Source of the DNA: AP-15 sp963789025
GTDB lineage: Bacteria > Pseudomonadota > Alphaproteobacteria > ATCC43930 > CGMCC-115725
NCBI GenBank assembly: GCA_963789025.1
Contig: CAWBIT010000003.1
Span: forward strand, 806,001-870,000
Direction of reading: 5' to 3'
DNA: 64,000 nucleotides
Position 1 is the stretch's first letter. Each line of letters opens with the position of its first letter. Positions 40,968-49,927 of this stretch are shown here, piece after piece. A program made the position numbers and the translations under genes. Under the pieces are notes generated by a model. It ran no database searches, was not told the DNA's origin, and saw only the letters and a list, made by a program, of their open reading frames with translations.

Positions 40968-41812
40968 TGGTTACCGGGTACGGCCGGTTGGAGCAGACAG
41001 TCCGGGTGTGGCTGCCGGTCGGGTTTTTCCTGGTAGTAGCACTGTTCCCATTCTACTGGATGACAATCACGTCGATAAAGCCCGATTCAGAACTGTATAA
41101 CCGGCACCTGATGCCGCTGCTCGTCCATAACCCGACACTGAAGCATTACATCGATCTGCTGACGCAGACGCATTTTTTGCTGTGGACCTGGAACACGATG
41201 CTGGTAGCAATCGTGTCCACCGGAATTTCGCTCGTCCTCGGGGTCATGCTGGCCTACCCTCTCGCGCGCATGCGCTTCGCCGGCGCCGGGTTGATCGCGA
41301 TGACGGTGGCGGCGATTTATCTCGTGCCGCAGCCATTGCTGTTCATCCCGCTCGCCGATGTGATCACCCGGCTCGATCTCGGCAACACGCTGACGGCAGT
41401 TATTTTAACTTATCCGACGATGCTGGTGCCGTTCTGCGCCTGGCTGTTGCTCGGCTATTTCAAGACCGTGCCCAAGGAGCTCGAGGAGGCGGCGCGGATC
41501 GACGGCGCCAGCCGGTTGCAGACGATGCGGCGAATCTTTTTGCCGTTGTGCACGCCGGGGTTCATCTCCGCCGGCATTTTCGCCTTCACCCTGTCGCAGA
41601 ACGAGTTTCTCTACGCGCTGATCTTTCTGACCAAGAGCTCGGTGCGCACCGTTCCGGTCGGGGTCATCGCCGAGCTGATCCGCGGCGACGTGTTCTATTG
41701 GGGCCAATTAATGGCGGGCGCGCTATTGGGCTCGATCCCGGTCGCCATCATCTATTCGTTCTTTGTCGAGCATTACGTCGCCGGACTGACCTCCGGCTCG
41801 GTGAAAGGATGA
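40967..41812 (+). CDS. ABC sugar-type permease (MalG-like)
   Basis: 281 residues with six transmembrane helices. EAA loop LEEAARIDGASRLQTMRRIFLPLCTPG. The stop of the first permease and this start overlap as TGATG; a GTG three bases earlier is possible. No ATP-binding subunit gene lies in the unit, so a shared MsmX/UgpC-like ATPase encoded elsewhere is presumed. Confidence 0.93.
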   Translation: MVTGYGRLEQTVRVWLPVGFFLVVALFPFYWMTITSIKPDSELYNRHLMPLLVHNPTLKHYIDLLTQTHFLLWTWNTMLVAIVSTGISLVLGVMLAYPLARMRFAGAGLIAMTVAAIYLVPQPLLFIPLADVITRLDLGNTLTAVILTYPTMLVPFCAWLLLGYFKTVPKELEEAARIDGASRLQTMRRIFLPLCTPGFISAGIFAFTLSQNEFLYALIFLTKSSVRTVPVGVIAELIRGDVFYWGQLMAGALLGSIPVAIIYSFFVEHYVAGLTSGSVKG

Positions 41813-41878
41813 GACTCTCTGCAACGCTGAAGCCGAGTGTGCGCCATCCGGGATGAAAACGGGCTGCTATTTCGTCGG

Positions 41879-41983
41879 GTCATTCCGGGGCGCGGAACCC
41901 ATGAACACGGGCCTGTGAGAAAGGGTTCGTGGGCCGGTGTTCATGGTTTCCGGGCCCGGCCCGCGGGCCGTCCCGGAATGACG
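41879..41983. repeat. palindromic intergenic repeat GTCATTCCGGGG...CCCGGAATGAC
   Basis: Outer arms GTCATTCCGGGGCGCGGAAC and CCGTCCCGGAATGAC are inverted copies about 100 bases apart. Inside, GAACCCATGAACACGGGCC and GGCCGGTGTTCATGGTTTCC form a second inverted pair. Nested palindromes of this kind are common in Rhizobiales. It lies between the ABC permease gene and panC. Confidence 0.75.
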
Positions 41984-42040
41984 ATCTTGCTATGAAAATG
42001 ACAACGCTTTTTGCCCCTATTCTTATAGCAGGGTGACCGG

Positions 42041-42892
42041 GTGGAGGTTGCACGGACCATCGCTGATCTGAGGCGGCACATCGCGCGTTGGCGCAAGGGC
42101 GACGAGCGGGTCGGCCTGGTGCCGACGATGGGCGCACTGCATCAAGGCCATATGGCGCTCGTCCGGGCGGCCCGGGCCGAGTGTGATCGCGTGGTCGCGT
42201 CGATCTTCGTCAACCCGAAGCAGTTTGCTCCGACCGAGGATCTCGGCTCCTACCCGCGCCGCGAGACCGCCGATCTCGAAATGCTGGAGAGCGCGGGCGT
42301 CGATCTCGTATTCATCCCTGCCGTGGACGAAATGTATCCGCCCGACTTTGCCACCCTGGTGCGAGTGTCCGGACTGACAGAGGGCCTCTGCGGCGCGTAC
42401 AGAGCCGGTCACTTCGATGGCGTTACGACGGTCGTGACAAAGCTGCTGATCCAGGCCCTGCCCGACATCGCCTACTTCGGCGAAAAGGATTACCAGCAGC
42501 TGATGGTTGTTCGGCGTCTAGCTCGCGACCTCGACATTCCGGTGCATATTGAGGGCGTGCCTACCGTGCGTCAGGCAGACGGGCTCGCTTTGTCGTCACG
42601 CAACGCTTACCTGTCCCAGGAGGAGCGTCGCATCGCCCCCCATCTCGCCCGGGTATTGCGGAGTATAGCGGCCGCACTGGCGGAAGATTCTACCGCAGTC
42701 GCGCGGGAGATCGTGCGCGGCTCGGCCGCATTGCGGCAAGCCGGCTTCGCGGTGGAATATCTCGAAATCCGAGAGGCGGATACCCTGGCGGTCACTAGCG
42801 AAGTCAGGGCAAGCTCGCGGGTTTTCGCCGCGGTGCGGCTCGGCACTACCCGGTTGATCGACAACATGCCGATCGCGCCGGCAGCTCCGTGA
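42041..42892 (+). CDS. panC: pantothenate synthetase
   Basis: 283 residues from a GTG at 42041. Joins pantoate and beta-alanine with ATP in coenzyme A synthesis. The nucleotidylyltransferase motif VPTMGALHQGHMALV, then IFVNPKQFAPTEDLGSYPR, the pantoate-contact GVTTVVTKLLIQALPDIAYFGEKDYQQL, and the KMSKS-like LALSSRNAYLS are all present. panB is not in the window. It is convergent with livK. Confidence 0.96.
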   Translation: MEVARTIADLRRHIARWRKGDERVGLVPTMGALHQGHMALVRAARAECDRVVASIFVNPKQFAPTEDLGSYPRRETADLEMLESAGVDLVFIPAVDEMYPPDFATLVRVSGLTEGLCGAYRAGHFDGVTTVVTKLLIQALPDIAYFGEKDYQQLMVVRRLARDLDIPVHIEGVPTVRQADGLALSSRNAYLSQEERRIAPHLARVLRSIAAALAEDSTAVAREIVRGSAALRQAGFAVEYLEIREADTLAVTSEVRASSRVFAAVRLGTTRLIDNMPIAPAAP

Positions 42893-42935
42893 CCCGGAGA
42901 AACCGATCGGAGGCAGGTGTAGCGATACCGCCCCT

Positions 42936-44054
42936 CTACATCTCGGCGTAAGTGCCGTTCTTCCAGATGTAGAAGACATATTTCGGGTCGGTCACGTCGC
43001 CTTTCTTGTCCCAGGTCAACGGGCCGACGACGGTCTGCGCGGTCATCGAATGCAACGCCTTTGACAGATCGTCGAGCTTGACCGACTTGGCCTTGTCCGC
43101 CGCCTGGGCAAAAGCCTGGATCGCCGCGTAGGTATAGAGCGTGTAGCCCTCGGGGTTGTAGGGCGGCTTTTCGGCCATGAACTTGTCGACGACTGCCTTG
43201 GCCGCAGGGACCTTGCGCGGATCGGGCGGGAAGGTCATCAGCGTTCCTTCACCCGAAGGTCCGGTGATCTTCCAGAACTCCTCGGTGACGAGCGCGTCGG
43301 CGCCAATGAACTGCGCCTGCAAACCCTGGTCGCGCGCCTGGCGGACGATCAGCCCGCCCTCCGTCTGGTAGCCGCCGAAATAGATCACATCGATCTTTTC
43401 TTGCTTCATCTTGCTGACCAGCGCGGTGAAGTCCTTGTCGCCCTGGGTGATCGCTTCGTACATCGTCTCCTTGAGGCCCGTCTTGTTCATCGCCTTCATC
43501 GTCTCGTCGGCGATGCCTTTGCCGTAAGCGGTTTTGTCGTGGACGATTGCGACATGCTTCCCTTTGTAGTGATCGGCGAGGAATTTGCCGGCGACGGCGC
43601 CCTGCGCATCGTCGCGCCCGCAGGCGCGGAACACGTTGTTCCAACCCTTCTTTGCCGCGTCGTCGGTCAGGGCCGGGTTGGTCGAAGCCGGCGTCATCTG
43701 CAGCACACCAGCCTCGTTGTAGACCGCCGAAGCCGGGATCGACGCCGAAGAGCAGTAATGCCCGGCGACAAAAACCACCTTCTTCCCGACAACGTCGTTG
43801 GCCGCCGCCACCGCCTGCTTCGGATCGCAAGCGTCGTCGGCGATGATCAGGTCGAGTTTTTTGCCGAGCACCCCGCCCTTGGCGTTGATGTCGGCGACAG
43901 CCATCTCGGCGCCGCGCTTCATCTGCTCGCCGAGCGCGGCGTTGGAGCCGGTGATCGGCCCGACCACCGCGATCGGGATGTTCTGCGCGTGGGCGACACC
44001 GGCGGTCAATGCAAGCGCCGCTGCCAAAATGGCCGATCGGACCAAGTATTTCAT
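42936..44054 (-). CDS. livK: branched-chain amino acid ABC transporter substrate-binding protein
   Basis: 372 residues with a Sec signal peptide (MKYLVRSAILAAALALTAGVAHAQ). Family stretches: IPIAVVGPITGSNAALGEQMKRGAEMAVADINAKGGVLGKKL, FVAGHYCSSASIPASAVY, VAIVHDKTAYGKGIADE and DVIYFGGYQTEGGLIVRQARDQG. It binds leucine, isoleucine, valine or related amino acids in the periplasm. It is the last gene of a livH-livM-livG-livF-livK set read right to left, 49 bases after livF. Confidence 0.93.
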   Translation of the reverse strand: MKYLVRSAILAAALALTAGVAHAQNIPIAVVGPITGSNAALGEQMKRGAEMAVADINAKGGVLGKKLDLIIADDACDPKQAVAAANDVVGKKVVFVAGHYCSSASIPASAVYNEAGVLQMTPASTNPALTDDAAKKGWNNVFRACGRDDAQGAVAGKFLADHYKGKHVAIVHDKTAYGKGIADETMKAMNKTGLKETMYEAITQGDKDFTALVSKMKQEKIDVIYFGGYQTEGGLIVRQARDQGLQAQFIGADALVTEEFWKITGPSGEGTLMTFPPDPRKVPAAKAVVDKFMAEKPPYNPEGYTLYTYAAIQAFAQAADKAKSVKLDDLSKALHSMTAQTVVGPLTWDKKGDVTDPKYVFYIWKNGTYAEM

Positions 44055-44103
44055 GAGATCTCCCCGTTACTGCGTTCGGGTTAACTCTAGCACGACCGAA
44101 TGC

Positions 44104-44817
44104 TCACTGCCGACCTCCTTCGAGATAGGCGGCCCGCACCTCGGGGTCGGCCAGGAGCCCGGGCCCGGTGCCGCTGAGCATGATCCGCCCGGTCTGCATC
44201 ACATAGCCGCGATGGGCCAGCCGCAGCGCATGGTGGGCGTTCTGCTCGACCAGGAGAACAGTCATGTTCTGCCGCTCGTTGATCTCGCGGATCACCCCGA
44301 AGATCTGCTTGACGATCAGCGGCGCCAAACCGAGCGAAGGCTCGTCGAGCAACAGGAGGCGCGGCCGGCTCATCAATGCCCGCGCGATCGCCAGCATTTG
44401 CTGCTCGCCGCCCGACAAGGTGCCGCCGCGCTGCGTCTGCCGCTCCCGCAGGATCGGAAACAATCCGAATACCCGGGCGAGGTCGTCGTCGAAACAGGCC
44501 GAGTCGGCGGACGTCGCTCCGATCTGCAAATTTTCAAGCACGGTCATGCGCGGAAAGATTCGCCGGCCTTCCGGCACCTGGGCGATCCCGCGCCGGACGA
44601 TCTCAAAGGTCTGCAGCCGGGTGATGTCTCGCCCGTCGAACAGAACCCGGCCGCGCGCCGCCCGCGGCCGGCCGCAAACCGTCATCAGCAAAGTCGATTT
44701 GCCGGCGCCGTTGGCGCCGATCAAGGCCACGATCTCGCCGGCGCCGACCTCGAGATCGACACCGCGCAACGCTTCGATGTTGCCGTAAAAGGCGTGGACC
44801 CCGGAGATCGCGAGCAT
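44104..44817 (-). CDS. livF: branched-chain amino acid ABC transporter ATP-binding protein LivF
   Basis: 237 residues. Walker A GANGAGKSTLLMTVCG, Q-loop region, signature LSGGEQQMLAIARAL, Walker B LLLLDEPSLGLAP and the switch region VLLVEQNAHHALRLAHRGYVM. Powers uptake together with LivG, LivH and LivM. It is separated from livG by about 160 bases containing a family A repeat, an insertion in an operon whose genes normally abut. Confidence 0.95.
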   Translation of the reverse strand: MLAISGVHAFYGNIEALRGVDLEVGAGEIVALIGANGAGKSTLLMTVCGRPRAARGRVLFDGRDITRLQTFEIVRRGIAQVPEGRRIFPRMTVLENLQIGATSADSACFDDDLARVFGLFPILRERQTQRGGTLSGGEQQMLAIARALMSRPRLLLLDEPSLGLAPLIVKQIFGVIREINERQNMTVLLVEQNAHHALRLAHRGYVMQTGRIMLSGTGPGLLADPEVRAAYLEGGRQ

Positions 44818-44841
44818 TAGAGCCTAATCCGGAAAGGCGCT

Positions 44842-44957
44842 GTGCGTCCTTCGAGACGGCCGCTTCGCAGCCTCCTCAGGATGAGGATTTTTCTTAATGC
44901 CATCAGCGGCATACCTCATGCTGAGGACCGTCCGGAGGGCGCGTCTCGAAGCACGCG
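44842..44957. repeat. dispersed inverted repeat, family A copy 3, inside the liv operon
   Basis: GTGCGTCCTTCGAGACGGC, CCTCCTCAGGATGAGG, CCTCATGCTGAGGACC and GCGTCTCGAAGCACGCG: the family A architecture in opposite orientation to the copies at 10510 and 14131. It occupies the livG-livF gap. Confidence 0.8.
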
Positions 44958-44980
44958 TGACCGCACTGCAGCCCCCCTTA

Positions 44981-45805
44981 TCATTCGACATTCTCGATTT
45001 CGTCTTCGCCGAGATAGGCTTTGATCACTTCGGGGTCGGCGCGCACCTCGGCCGGAGTGCCGTCGGCGATCTTGCGGCCGTAATCGAGCACGATCACGTG
45101 ATCCGAAATGCCCATCACGACGCTCATATCGTGCTCGATCAGCAGGATCCCGATCTGCTCTTCGTCGCGGACGCCGAGCAGCAGATCGTTAAGCTCGGCG
45201 GATTCGCGCGGATTGAGGCCGGCGGCGGGCTCGTCGAGGCACAGCAAGGCGGGACCGGTGCACAACGCACGGGCGATCTCCAACCGGCGTTGCGCCCCGT
45301 AGGGCAGCGCCGCCGCCAGCCAGTCGGCGCGGTCGGTCAGGCCGATCCGGTCGAGCCAATGCCGCGCGCGCTCGACGGCGGCCCGCTCCGCAGCGCGATA
45401 GCGCGGCAGGCCGATGAGCCCGGCGAGCGAAAAGACGCTCGCTTTCATCAGCGGGTTGTGTTGGGCGACGATCAGGTTTTCCAGAACGGTCATCCCGGCG
45501 AACAGCCGGATGTTCTGAAAGGTGCGGGCAATGCCGGCGCGGCGCACAATGCGGAACCCCTCGATGCGCTCGAGCCGCAGGATGTCGGCGCCCCTGTGCA
45601 TGGCGAGCCGTCCGGCGCTCGGCCGGTAGAAGCCGGTCAGGCAGTTGAAGACGGTGGTCTTGCCGGCGCCGTTCGGCCCGATGATCGCAGTGATCTCACC
45701 GCGATAGGCGGTAAAGGAAACATCATCGACCGCAACCAGCCCGCCGAAGCGCATCGTCAGATTTTCGACCGCAAGCAGCGGGACCGCGCTCCCGGCGCCG
45801 GTCAT
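44981..45805 (-). CDS. livG: branched-chain amino acid ABC transporter ATP-binding protein LivG
   Basis: 274 residues. Walker A GPNGAGKTTVFNCLTG, signature LPYGAQRRLEIARALCTGP, Walker B LLCLDEPAAGLNP, and ILLIEHDMSVVMGISDHVIVLDYG. A LivG-type insertion (MTVLENLIVAQHNPLMKASVFSL) is present. Its ATG overlaps the livM stop (ATGA), so the two are translationally coupled. Confidence 0.95.
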   Translation of the reverse strand: MTGAGSAVPLLAVENLTMRFGGLVAVDDVSFTAYRGEITAIIGPNGAGKTTVFNCLTGFYRPSAGRLAMHRGADILRLERIEGFRIVRRAGIARTFQNIRLFAGMTVLENLIVAQHNPLMKASVFSLAGLIGLPRYRAAERAAVERARHWLDRIGLTDRADWLAAALPYGAQRRLEIARALCTGPALLCLDEPAAGLNPRESAELNDLLLGVRDEEQIGILLIEHDMSVVMGISDHVIVLDYGRKIADGTPAEVRADPEVIKAYLGEDEIENVE

Positions 45806-47112
45806 CGGCTAGCGCCGAGGCGCAGGGTCGGTTCACGATGGGCGATCAAACCGCGTGGCCGCCAGACCATTACGCCGACCATGGCCGCGCCAAAGATCAG
45901 CATGCGGAACTCGGCGAAGGCTCGGCCGAATTCGGGCAGGCTGACCAGTAGGATCGCCGCCAGCACGACCCCCATCTGGCTCCCCATCCCGCCGAGCACG
46001 ACGATCGCAAGAATCGTCGCCGATTCGATGAACGTGAAACTCTCGGGGCTAATGAAGCCCTGCCGGGCTGCGAAAAAGCAGCCAGCAAAGCCGCCGAACA
46101 TCGCGCCGATCGCAAAGGCCGAGAGCTTGACAGTGGTCGGGTTTATTCCCAGCGCGCGGCAGGCCACCTCGTCCTCGCGCAGGGCCTCCCACGCCCGCCC
46201 GATCGGCAATTGGCGGATGCGCAAAGTGAAGGCGTTGGTCAGCAGCGCCATCGCCAGGATCACGAAATAGAGAAAGATGACGCGGTGGTTGGGCGAAAAT
46301 TCGAGCCCGAAGAATTGGTCAAAGGTGGCAACCCCCTCGGGCGCCGAGCGGGCGAAATGCAACCCGAAGAAGGACGGCCGCGGGATCTCTCCGATGCCGT
46401 TGGGTCCGCCGGTTACGGGCGCCCAGTTCAGCAGCACGATGCGGATGATCTCGCCAAAGCCTAGCGTGACGATCGCGAGATAGTCGCCGCGCAGGCGCAA
46501 CACCGGAAAGCCGAGAACGACCCCGAAGCTCGCGGCCACGAGACCGGAAAACGGCAGTGCTTCCCAGAAAGTAAAGTCGAGGTCTCGCGCCAGCAGACCA
46601 AAGGTGTAGGCGCCGACCGCGTAAAAGGCGACGTAGCCGAGATCCAGCAGTCCGGCGAGCCCGACAACGACATTGAGACCCCAGCCGAGCATCACGTAAA
46701 TCAGCACGGTCGTGCCAAGGTCGATCAGATAGCGCGACGAGAACGGCAGGAACGGCAGGGCGACGGCAAATCCGATCCCGAGGAGGGTGATCGGCAGCAC
46801 CTGGCGACTGCCCCAGGCGGCGAAGGAGGTGAGCGCCATTGCCCTGCCCGTTGGTCGGGTACGATAGAGCTGCTGAAGCACGCGCAACGCGAGGCGGCCA
46901 GCAAACACCGCTGCGCCGGCAACTGCGACCCAATCAAAATGGGTGCGAATGCCGAGGGCGCCGCCGCCGATATCATAGGTTTGCAATCCTACCAGCGGCA
47001 GAGCGAGAAGGACGGCGACCAATGCTGCGAGGACGGCGTCCTTGAGGAGTGTGACCCAGACGATCGGCGGCTCAGCTGAGCTGTCGACGGCGAGCCCTGA
47101 GGCAGCCGTCAT
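45802..47112 (-). CDS. livM: branched-chain amino acid ABC transporter permease LivM
   Basis: 436 residues from the ATG at 47112, which shares one base with the livH stop (TAATG). Members usually have about 320-430 residues; the first ~110 here form an extra membrane region before the conserved YVMLGWGLNVVVGLAGLLDLGYVAFYAVGAYTFGLLA and PVLRLRGDYLAIVTLGFGEIIRIVLLNW segments. C-terminus has AFAIGAMFGGFAGCFFAARQGFISPESF. The frame remains open through livH to 48276, which is a shadow. Confidence 0.93.
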   Translation of the reverse strand: MTAASGLAVDSSAEPPIVWVTLLKDAVLAALVAVLLALPLVGLQTYDIGGGALGIRTHFDWVAVAGAAVFAGRLALRVLQQLYRTRPTGRAMALTSFAAWGSRQVLPITLLGIGFAVALPFLPFSSRYLIDLGTTVLIYVMLGWGLNVVVGLAGLLDLGYVAFYAVGAYTFGLLARDLDFTFWEALPFSGLVAASFGVVLGFPVLRLRGDYLAIVTLGFGEIIRIVLLNWAPVTGGPNGIGEIPRPSFFGLHFARSAPEGVATFDQFFGLEFSPNHRVIFLYFVILAMALLTNAFTLRIRQLPIGRAWEALREDEVACRALGINPTTVKLSAFAIGAMFGGFAGCFFAARQGFISPESFTFIESATILAIVVLGGMGSQMGVVLAAILLVSLPEFGRAFAEFRMLIFGAAMVGVMVWRPRGLIAHREPTLRLGASR

Positions 47113-48026
47113 TAAACCTTCTCCACCTCGGGCCGGCCGAGGAGGCCGGTCGGACAAAAGACCAGCACCAGGATGAGCACGACGAAAACCGAGACATCCT
47201 TGTATTCGACCGAAAAATAGCCGGACCAGAAGGCCTCGATCAGGCCAATCAGGATGCCGCCGAGCATCGCTCCCGGCAATGATCCGATGCCGCCGAGCAC
47301 GGCGGCGGTGAACGCCTTGACGCCGGCGAGGAAGCCGATGAAGAAATCGACGACGCCGTAATAGAGGGTGACCATCAGCCCGGCGACGGCGGCGAGCGCC
47401 GCCCCCATGACAAAGGTCAGCGAAATGACCCGGTCGACATCGACCCCGAGCAACGCCGCCATCCTCATATCCTGCTCGCAGGCCCGCTGCGCGCGGCCGA
47501 GCGGTGTCGCCGCGATCAACGTCGTGAAGCCGATCATCAGCCCCAGGGTCAGCAGAATGATCAAGAGCTGCAAATAGCTGAGTCGAACGGCAAAGCCGCC
47601 GCTCTCGAAGACTGTAAACCCGCCCTGGACGAGGGGAGGCATCGGTTTTACTCGCGCGCCCTGGAAGATCTGCACGTAGTTCTGCAGAAATATCGACATG
47701 CCGATCGCCGAGATCAGCGGCGCGAGCCGGAACGAACCGCGCAGCGGCCGGTAGGCAATCCGCTCGACCGCCCAGCCGTAAATCGACGTGAAGAACATCG
47801 TGATCAACAAGACGATCGCCAAAGCGAGCGGAATATAAGTGACCCCGGCCAGGCCCAGCACCAGAAAGGCAATGATCGAAATAAAGGCACCGATCATGTA
47901 AATCTCGCCGTGAGCGAAATTGATCATGCCGATGATGCCGTACACCATGGTGTAGCCGATCGCGATCAGCCCGTAGATCGAGCCCAGGGTCAGGCCGTTG
48001 ATCAGCTGCTGCAGAAAATGGGCCAT
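47112..48026 (-). CDS. livH: branched-chain amino acid ABC transporter permease LivH
   Basis: 304 residues with eight or so membrane helices. N-terminus FLQQLINGLTLGSIYGLIAIGYTMVYGIIGMINFAHGEIYMIGAF is the LivH hallmark. The cytoplasmic loop RACEQDMRMAALLGVDVDRVISLTFVMGAALAAVAG contacts the ATPases. First gene of the liv set. It diverges from the glutaryl-CoA dehydrogenase gene with a 123-base gap, so both may be controlled together. Confidence 0.95.
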   Translation of the reverse strand: MAHFLQQLINGLTLGSIYGLIAIGYTMVYGIIGMINFAHGEIYMIGAFISIIAFLVLGLAGVTYIPLALAIVLLITMFFTSIYGWAVERIAYRPLRGSFRLAPLISAIGMSIFLQNYVQIFQGARVKPMPPLVQGGFTVFESGGFAVRLSYLQLLIILLTLGLMIGFTTLIAATPLGRAQRACEQDMRMAALLGVDVDRVISLTFVMGAALAAVAGLMVTLYYGVVDFFIGFLAGVKAFTAAVLGGIGSLPGAMLGGILIGLIEAFWSGYFSVEYKDVSVFVVLILVLVFCPTGLLGRPEVEKV

Positions 48027-48149
48027 CCGCCCGCGTGTTCCGCCGCCCAGTTCGACGGAACGTTATGCGCAACTGTTCGCCACCCGCAAGCCAGCATCGG
48101 GGATTATATGTTAAGCTGGATCGCGCCGCTGACGCCGCCGAGGTCCGCC

Positions 48150-49367
48150 ATGCCCGACGATACCGTTTCCGCACGTCCCTCGCCTGCTTCGGTCGAGAGC
48201 CGTTTTGATTGGACCGACCCGCTGCTGCTCGACGAGGCGCTGAACGAAGACGAGCGGATGGTGCGCGACAGCGCAAACGCCTACTGCCAGGAGAACCTCT
48301 TTCCGCGGGTGCTCGAAGCCAACCGGCACGAGCGCTTCGACCGCGAGATCATGAACGAGATGGGGGCGCTCGGCTTTCTCGGATCGACGATCGAGGGTTA
48401 CGGCTGCGCCGGGGTGAATTACGTCTCTTACGGGCTGATCGCCCGCGAGGTCGAGCGGGTCGACAGCGGGTACCGCTCGGCAATGAGCGTCCAGTCGAGC
48501 CTCGTCATGCACCCGATCCATCAGTTCGGCACCGAGGCGCAGCGGCAGAAATATCTCCCGAAGCTCGCATCGGGTGAGTGGGTCGGCTGCTTTGGCTTGA
48601 CCGAGCCGGATCACGGGTCCGACCCCGCCGGCATGACGACCCGCGCGACCGCGGCACAAGGTGGCTACTGGCTGCGCGGCGCCAAGATGTGGATCACCAA
48701 TTCGCCGATCGCCGACGTCTTTGTCGTGTGGGCGAAGACCGAGGACGAAGTGATCCGCGGCTTCATCCTGGAAAAGGGCATGAAGGGGCTCAGCGCCCCG
48801 AAGATCGAGGGCAAATTCAGCCTGCGTGCGTCTGTCACCGGCGAAATCGTCATGGACGACGTGTTCGTCCCCGAGGAGAACCTGCTGCCGGGCGTCAGCG
48901 GGCTGCGCGGCCCGTTCTCGTGTCTCAACAGCGCCCGCTACGGGATTGCCTGGGGCTCGCTCGGCGCTGCCGAGTTTTGCTGGTACGCGGCGCGTAACTA
49001 TACACTCGACCGCCGGCAGTTCGGGCGCCCGCTCGCCGCCAACCAGCTGATCCAAAAAAAGCTCGTCGACATGCAGACCGAAATAACTCTCGGCCTGCAC
49101 GCTTGCCTGCGCCTCGGACGGCTCAAAGACGACGGGCGCGACACGCCCGAGATGGTCTCGATCCTGAAGCGCAACAATTGCGGCAAGGCCCTCGACATCG
49201 CCCGCACCGCGCGCGACATGCACGGCGGCAACGGCATCGCCGACGAGTACCACGTGATCCGCCACGTGATGAATTTGGAGGCGGTCAACACCTATGAAGG
49301 TACCCACGACATCCACGCCCTGATATTGGGGCGTGCCCAGACCGGCATTGCCGCTTTCGCGGGCTAG
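48150..49367 (+). CDS. gcdH: glutaryl-CoA dehydrogenase-like acyl-CoA dehydrogenase
   Basis: 405 residues from the ATG at 48150 (GAGG upstream); an in-frame ATG at 48108 is possible. FAD enzyme that oxidises and decarboxylates glutaryl-CoA to crotonyl-CoA in lysine and tryptophan breakdown. Diagnostic stretches: LGSTIEGYGCAGVNYVSYGLIAREVERVDSGYRSAMSVQSSLVM, the FAD/substrate loop CFGLTEPDHGSDPAGM, KMWITNSPIADVFVVWAK, and the catalytic glutamate in EAVNTYEGTHDIHALILGRA. It diverges from the liv transporter, consistent with an amino-acid degradation role. Confidence 0.92.
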   Translation: MPDDTVSARPSPASVESRFDWTDPLLLDEALNEDERMVRDSANAYCQENLFPRVLEANRHERFDREIMNEMGALGFLGSTIEGYGCAGVNYVSYGLIAREVERVDSGYRSAMSVQSSLVMHPIHQFGTEAQRQKYLPKLASGEWVGCFGLTEPDHGSDPAGMTTRATAAQGGYWLRGAKMWITNSPIADVFVVWAKTEDEVIRGFILEKGMKGLSAPKIEGKFSLRASVTGEIVMDDVFVPEENLLPGVSGLRGPFSCLNSARYGIAWGSLGAAEFCWYAARNYTLDRRQFGRPLAANQLIQKKLVDMQTEITLGLHACLRLGRLKDDGRDTPEMVSILKRNNCGKALDIARTARDMHGGNGIADEYHVIRHVMNLEAVNTYEGTHDIHALILGRAQTGIAAFAG

Positions 49368-49382
49368 TCCCTCAGAGAGAAT

Positions 49383-49547
49383 GATCGCAACTTGCTGGAA
49401 GGCGGCTACCCTCACCCACCAAGCCCTTCAGGCTTGGTCCCCCTCTCCCACGGTGCGGGAGAGGAGCTTTGAGTGGAATGCATTATAGCCCCTCTCCCGC
49501 ACCCGCGGGGGAGAGGGTGCCGAGGGCAGCGAGGCGGGTGAGGGTCC
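49383..49547. repeat. dispersed inverted repeat, family B copy 2
   Basis: ATCGCAACTTGCTGGAAGGCGG at the left matches copy 1 at 34830, followed by CACCAAGCCCTTCAGGCTTGG, two opposed CCCCTCTCCCGCA stretches and GCGGGTGAGGGTCC. It lies downstream of gcdH. Confidence 0.85.
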
Positions 49548-49577
49548 GATTGTGAAAACAGCCAGAGGAGTGAGGCG

Positions 49578-49919
49578 ATGCCAGTCACGATCTACCACAA
49601 CCCGCGTTGCAACACCTCGCGCAAGACGTTGGCGTTGCTGCGCGAAAAGGGCGTCGAGCCCGAAATTGTCGAATACCTGAAGACGCCGTATACGGCGTCT
49701 CAGCTGAAGCAACTTCTCGGTCAGCTGAAGATGCCGGCGAGTGCGCTCGTCCGCAGAAAGGAGGCCGCGGCCGCCCGCATCGATCCGAACAGCTTGCCGG
49801 AAGAGGAGCTGATAGCGGCGATGGTCAAGAACCCGATACTCGTCGAGCGGCCGATCGTCGTTTCAGGCGGCAAGGCTGCACTAGGGCGGCCGCCCGAGGC
49901 CGTGCTTTCGGTGCTCTAG
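49578..49919 (+). CDS. ArsC-family thioredoxin-fold protein (glutaredoxin-type arsenate reductase-like)
   Basis: 113 residues. N-terminus ITIYHNPRC-like (VTIYHNPRCNTSRKTLALLREKG) with the single catalytic cysteine in CNTSRK, then VEYLKTPYTASQLKQLLGQL, and the C-terminal basic residues RPIVVSGGKAALGRPPE that bind the oxyanion in ArsC. Reduces arsenate with glutathione and glutaredoxin. No arsR, arsB or arsH lies nearby, so a stand-alone role or another substrate is possible. Convergent with the next gene by 8 bases. Confidence 0.88.
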   Translation: MPVTIYHNPRCNTSRKTLALLREKGVEPEIVEYLKTPYTASQLKQLLGQLKMPASALVRRKEAAAARIDPNSLPEEELIAAMVKNPILVERPIVVSGGKAALGRPPEAVLSVL

Positions 49920-49927
49920 CCCCAGCT

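Noticed and set aside
47115..48276. extension of livM upstream to 824 residues
   Set aside because: The extension is the wrong-frame reading of livH. The livM start overlapping the livH stop as TAATG explains the data.
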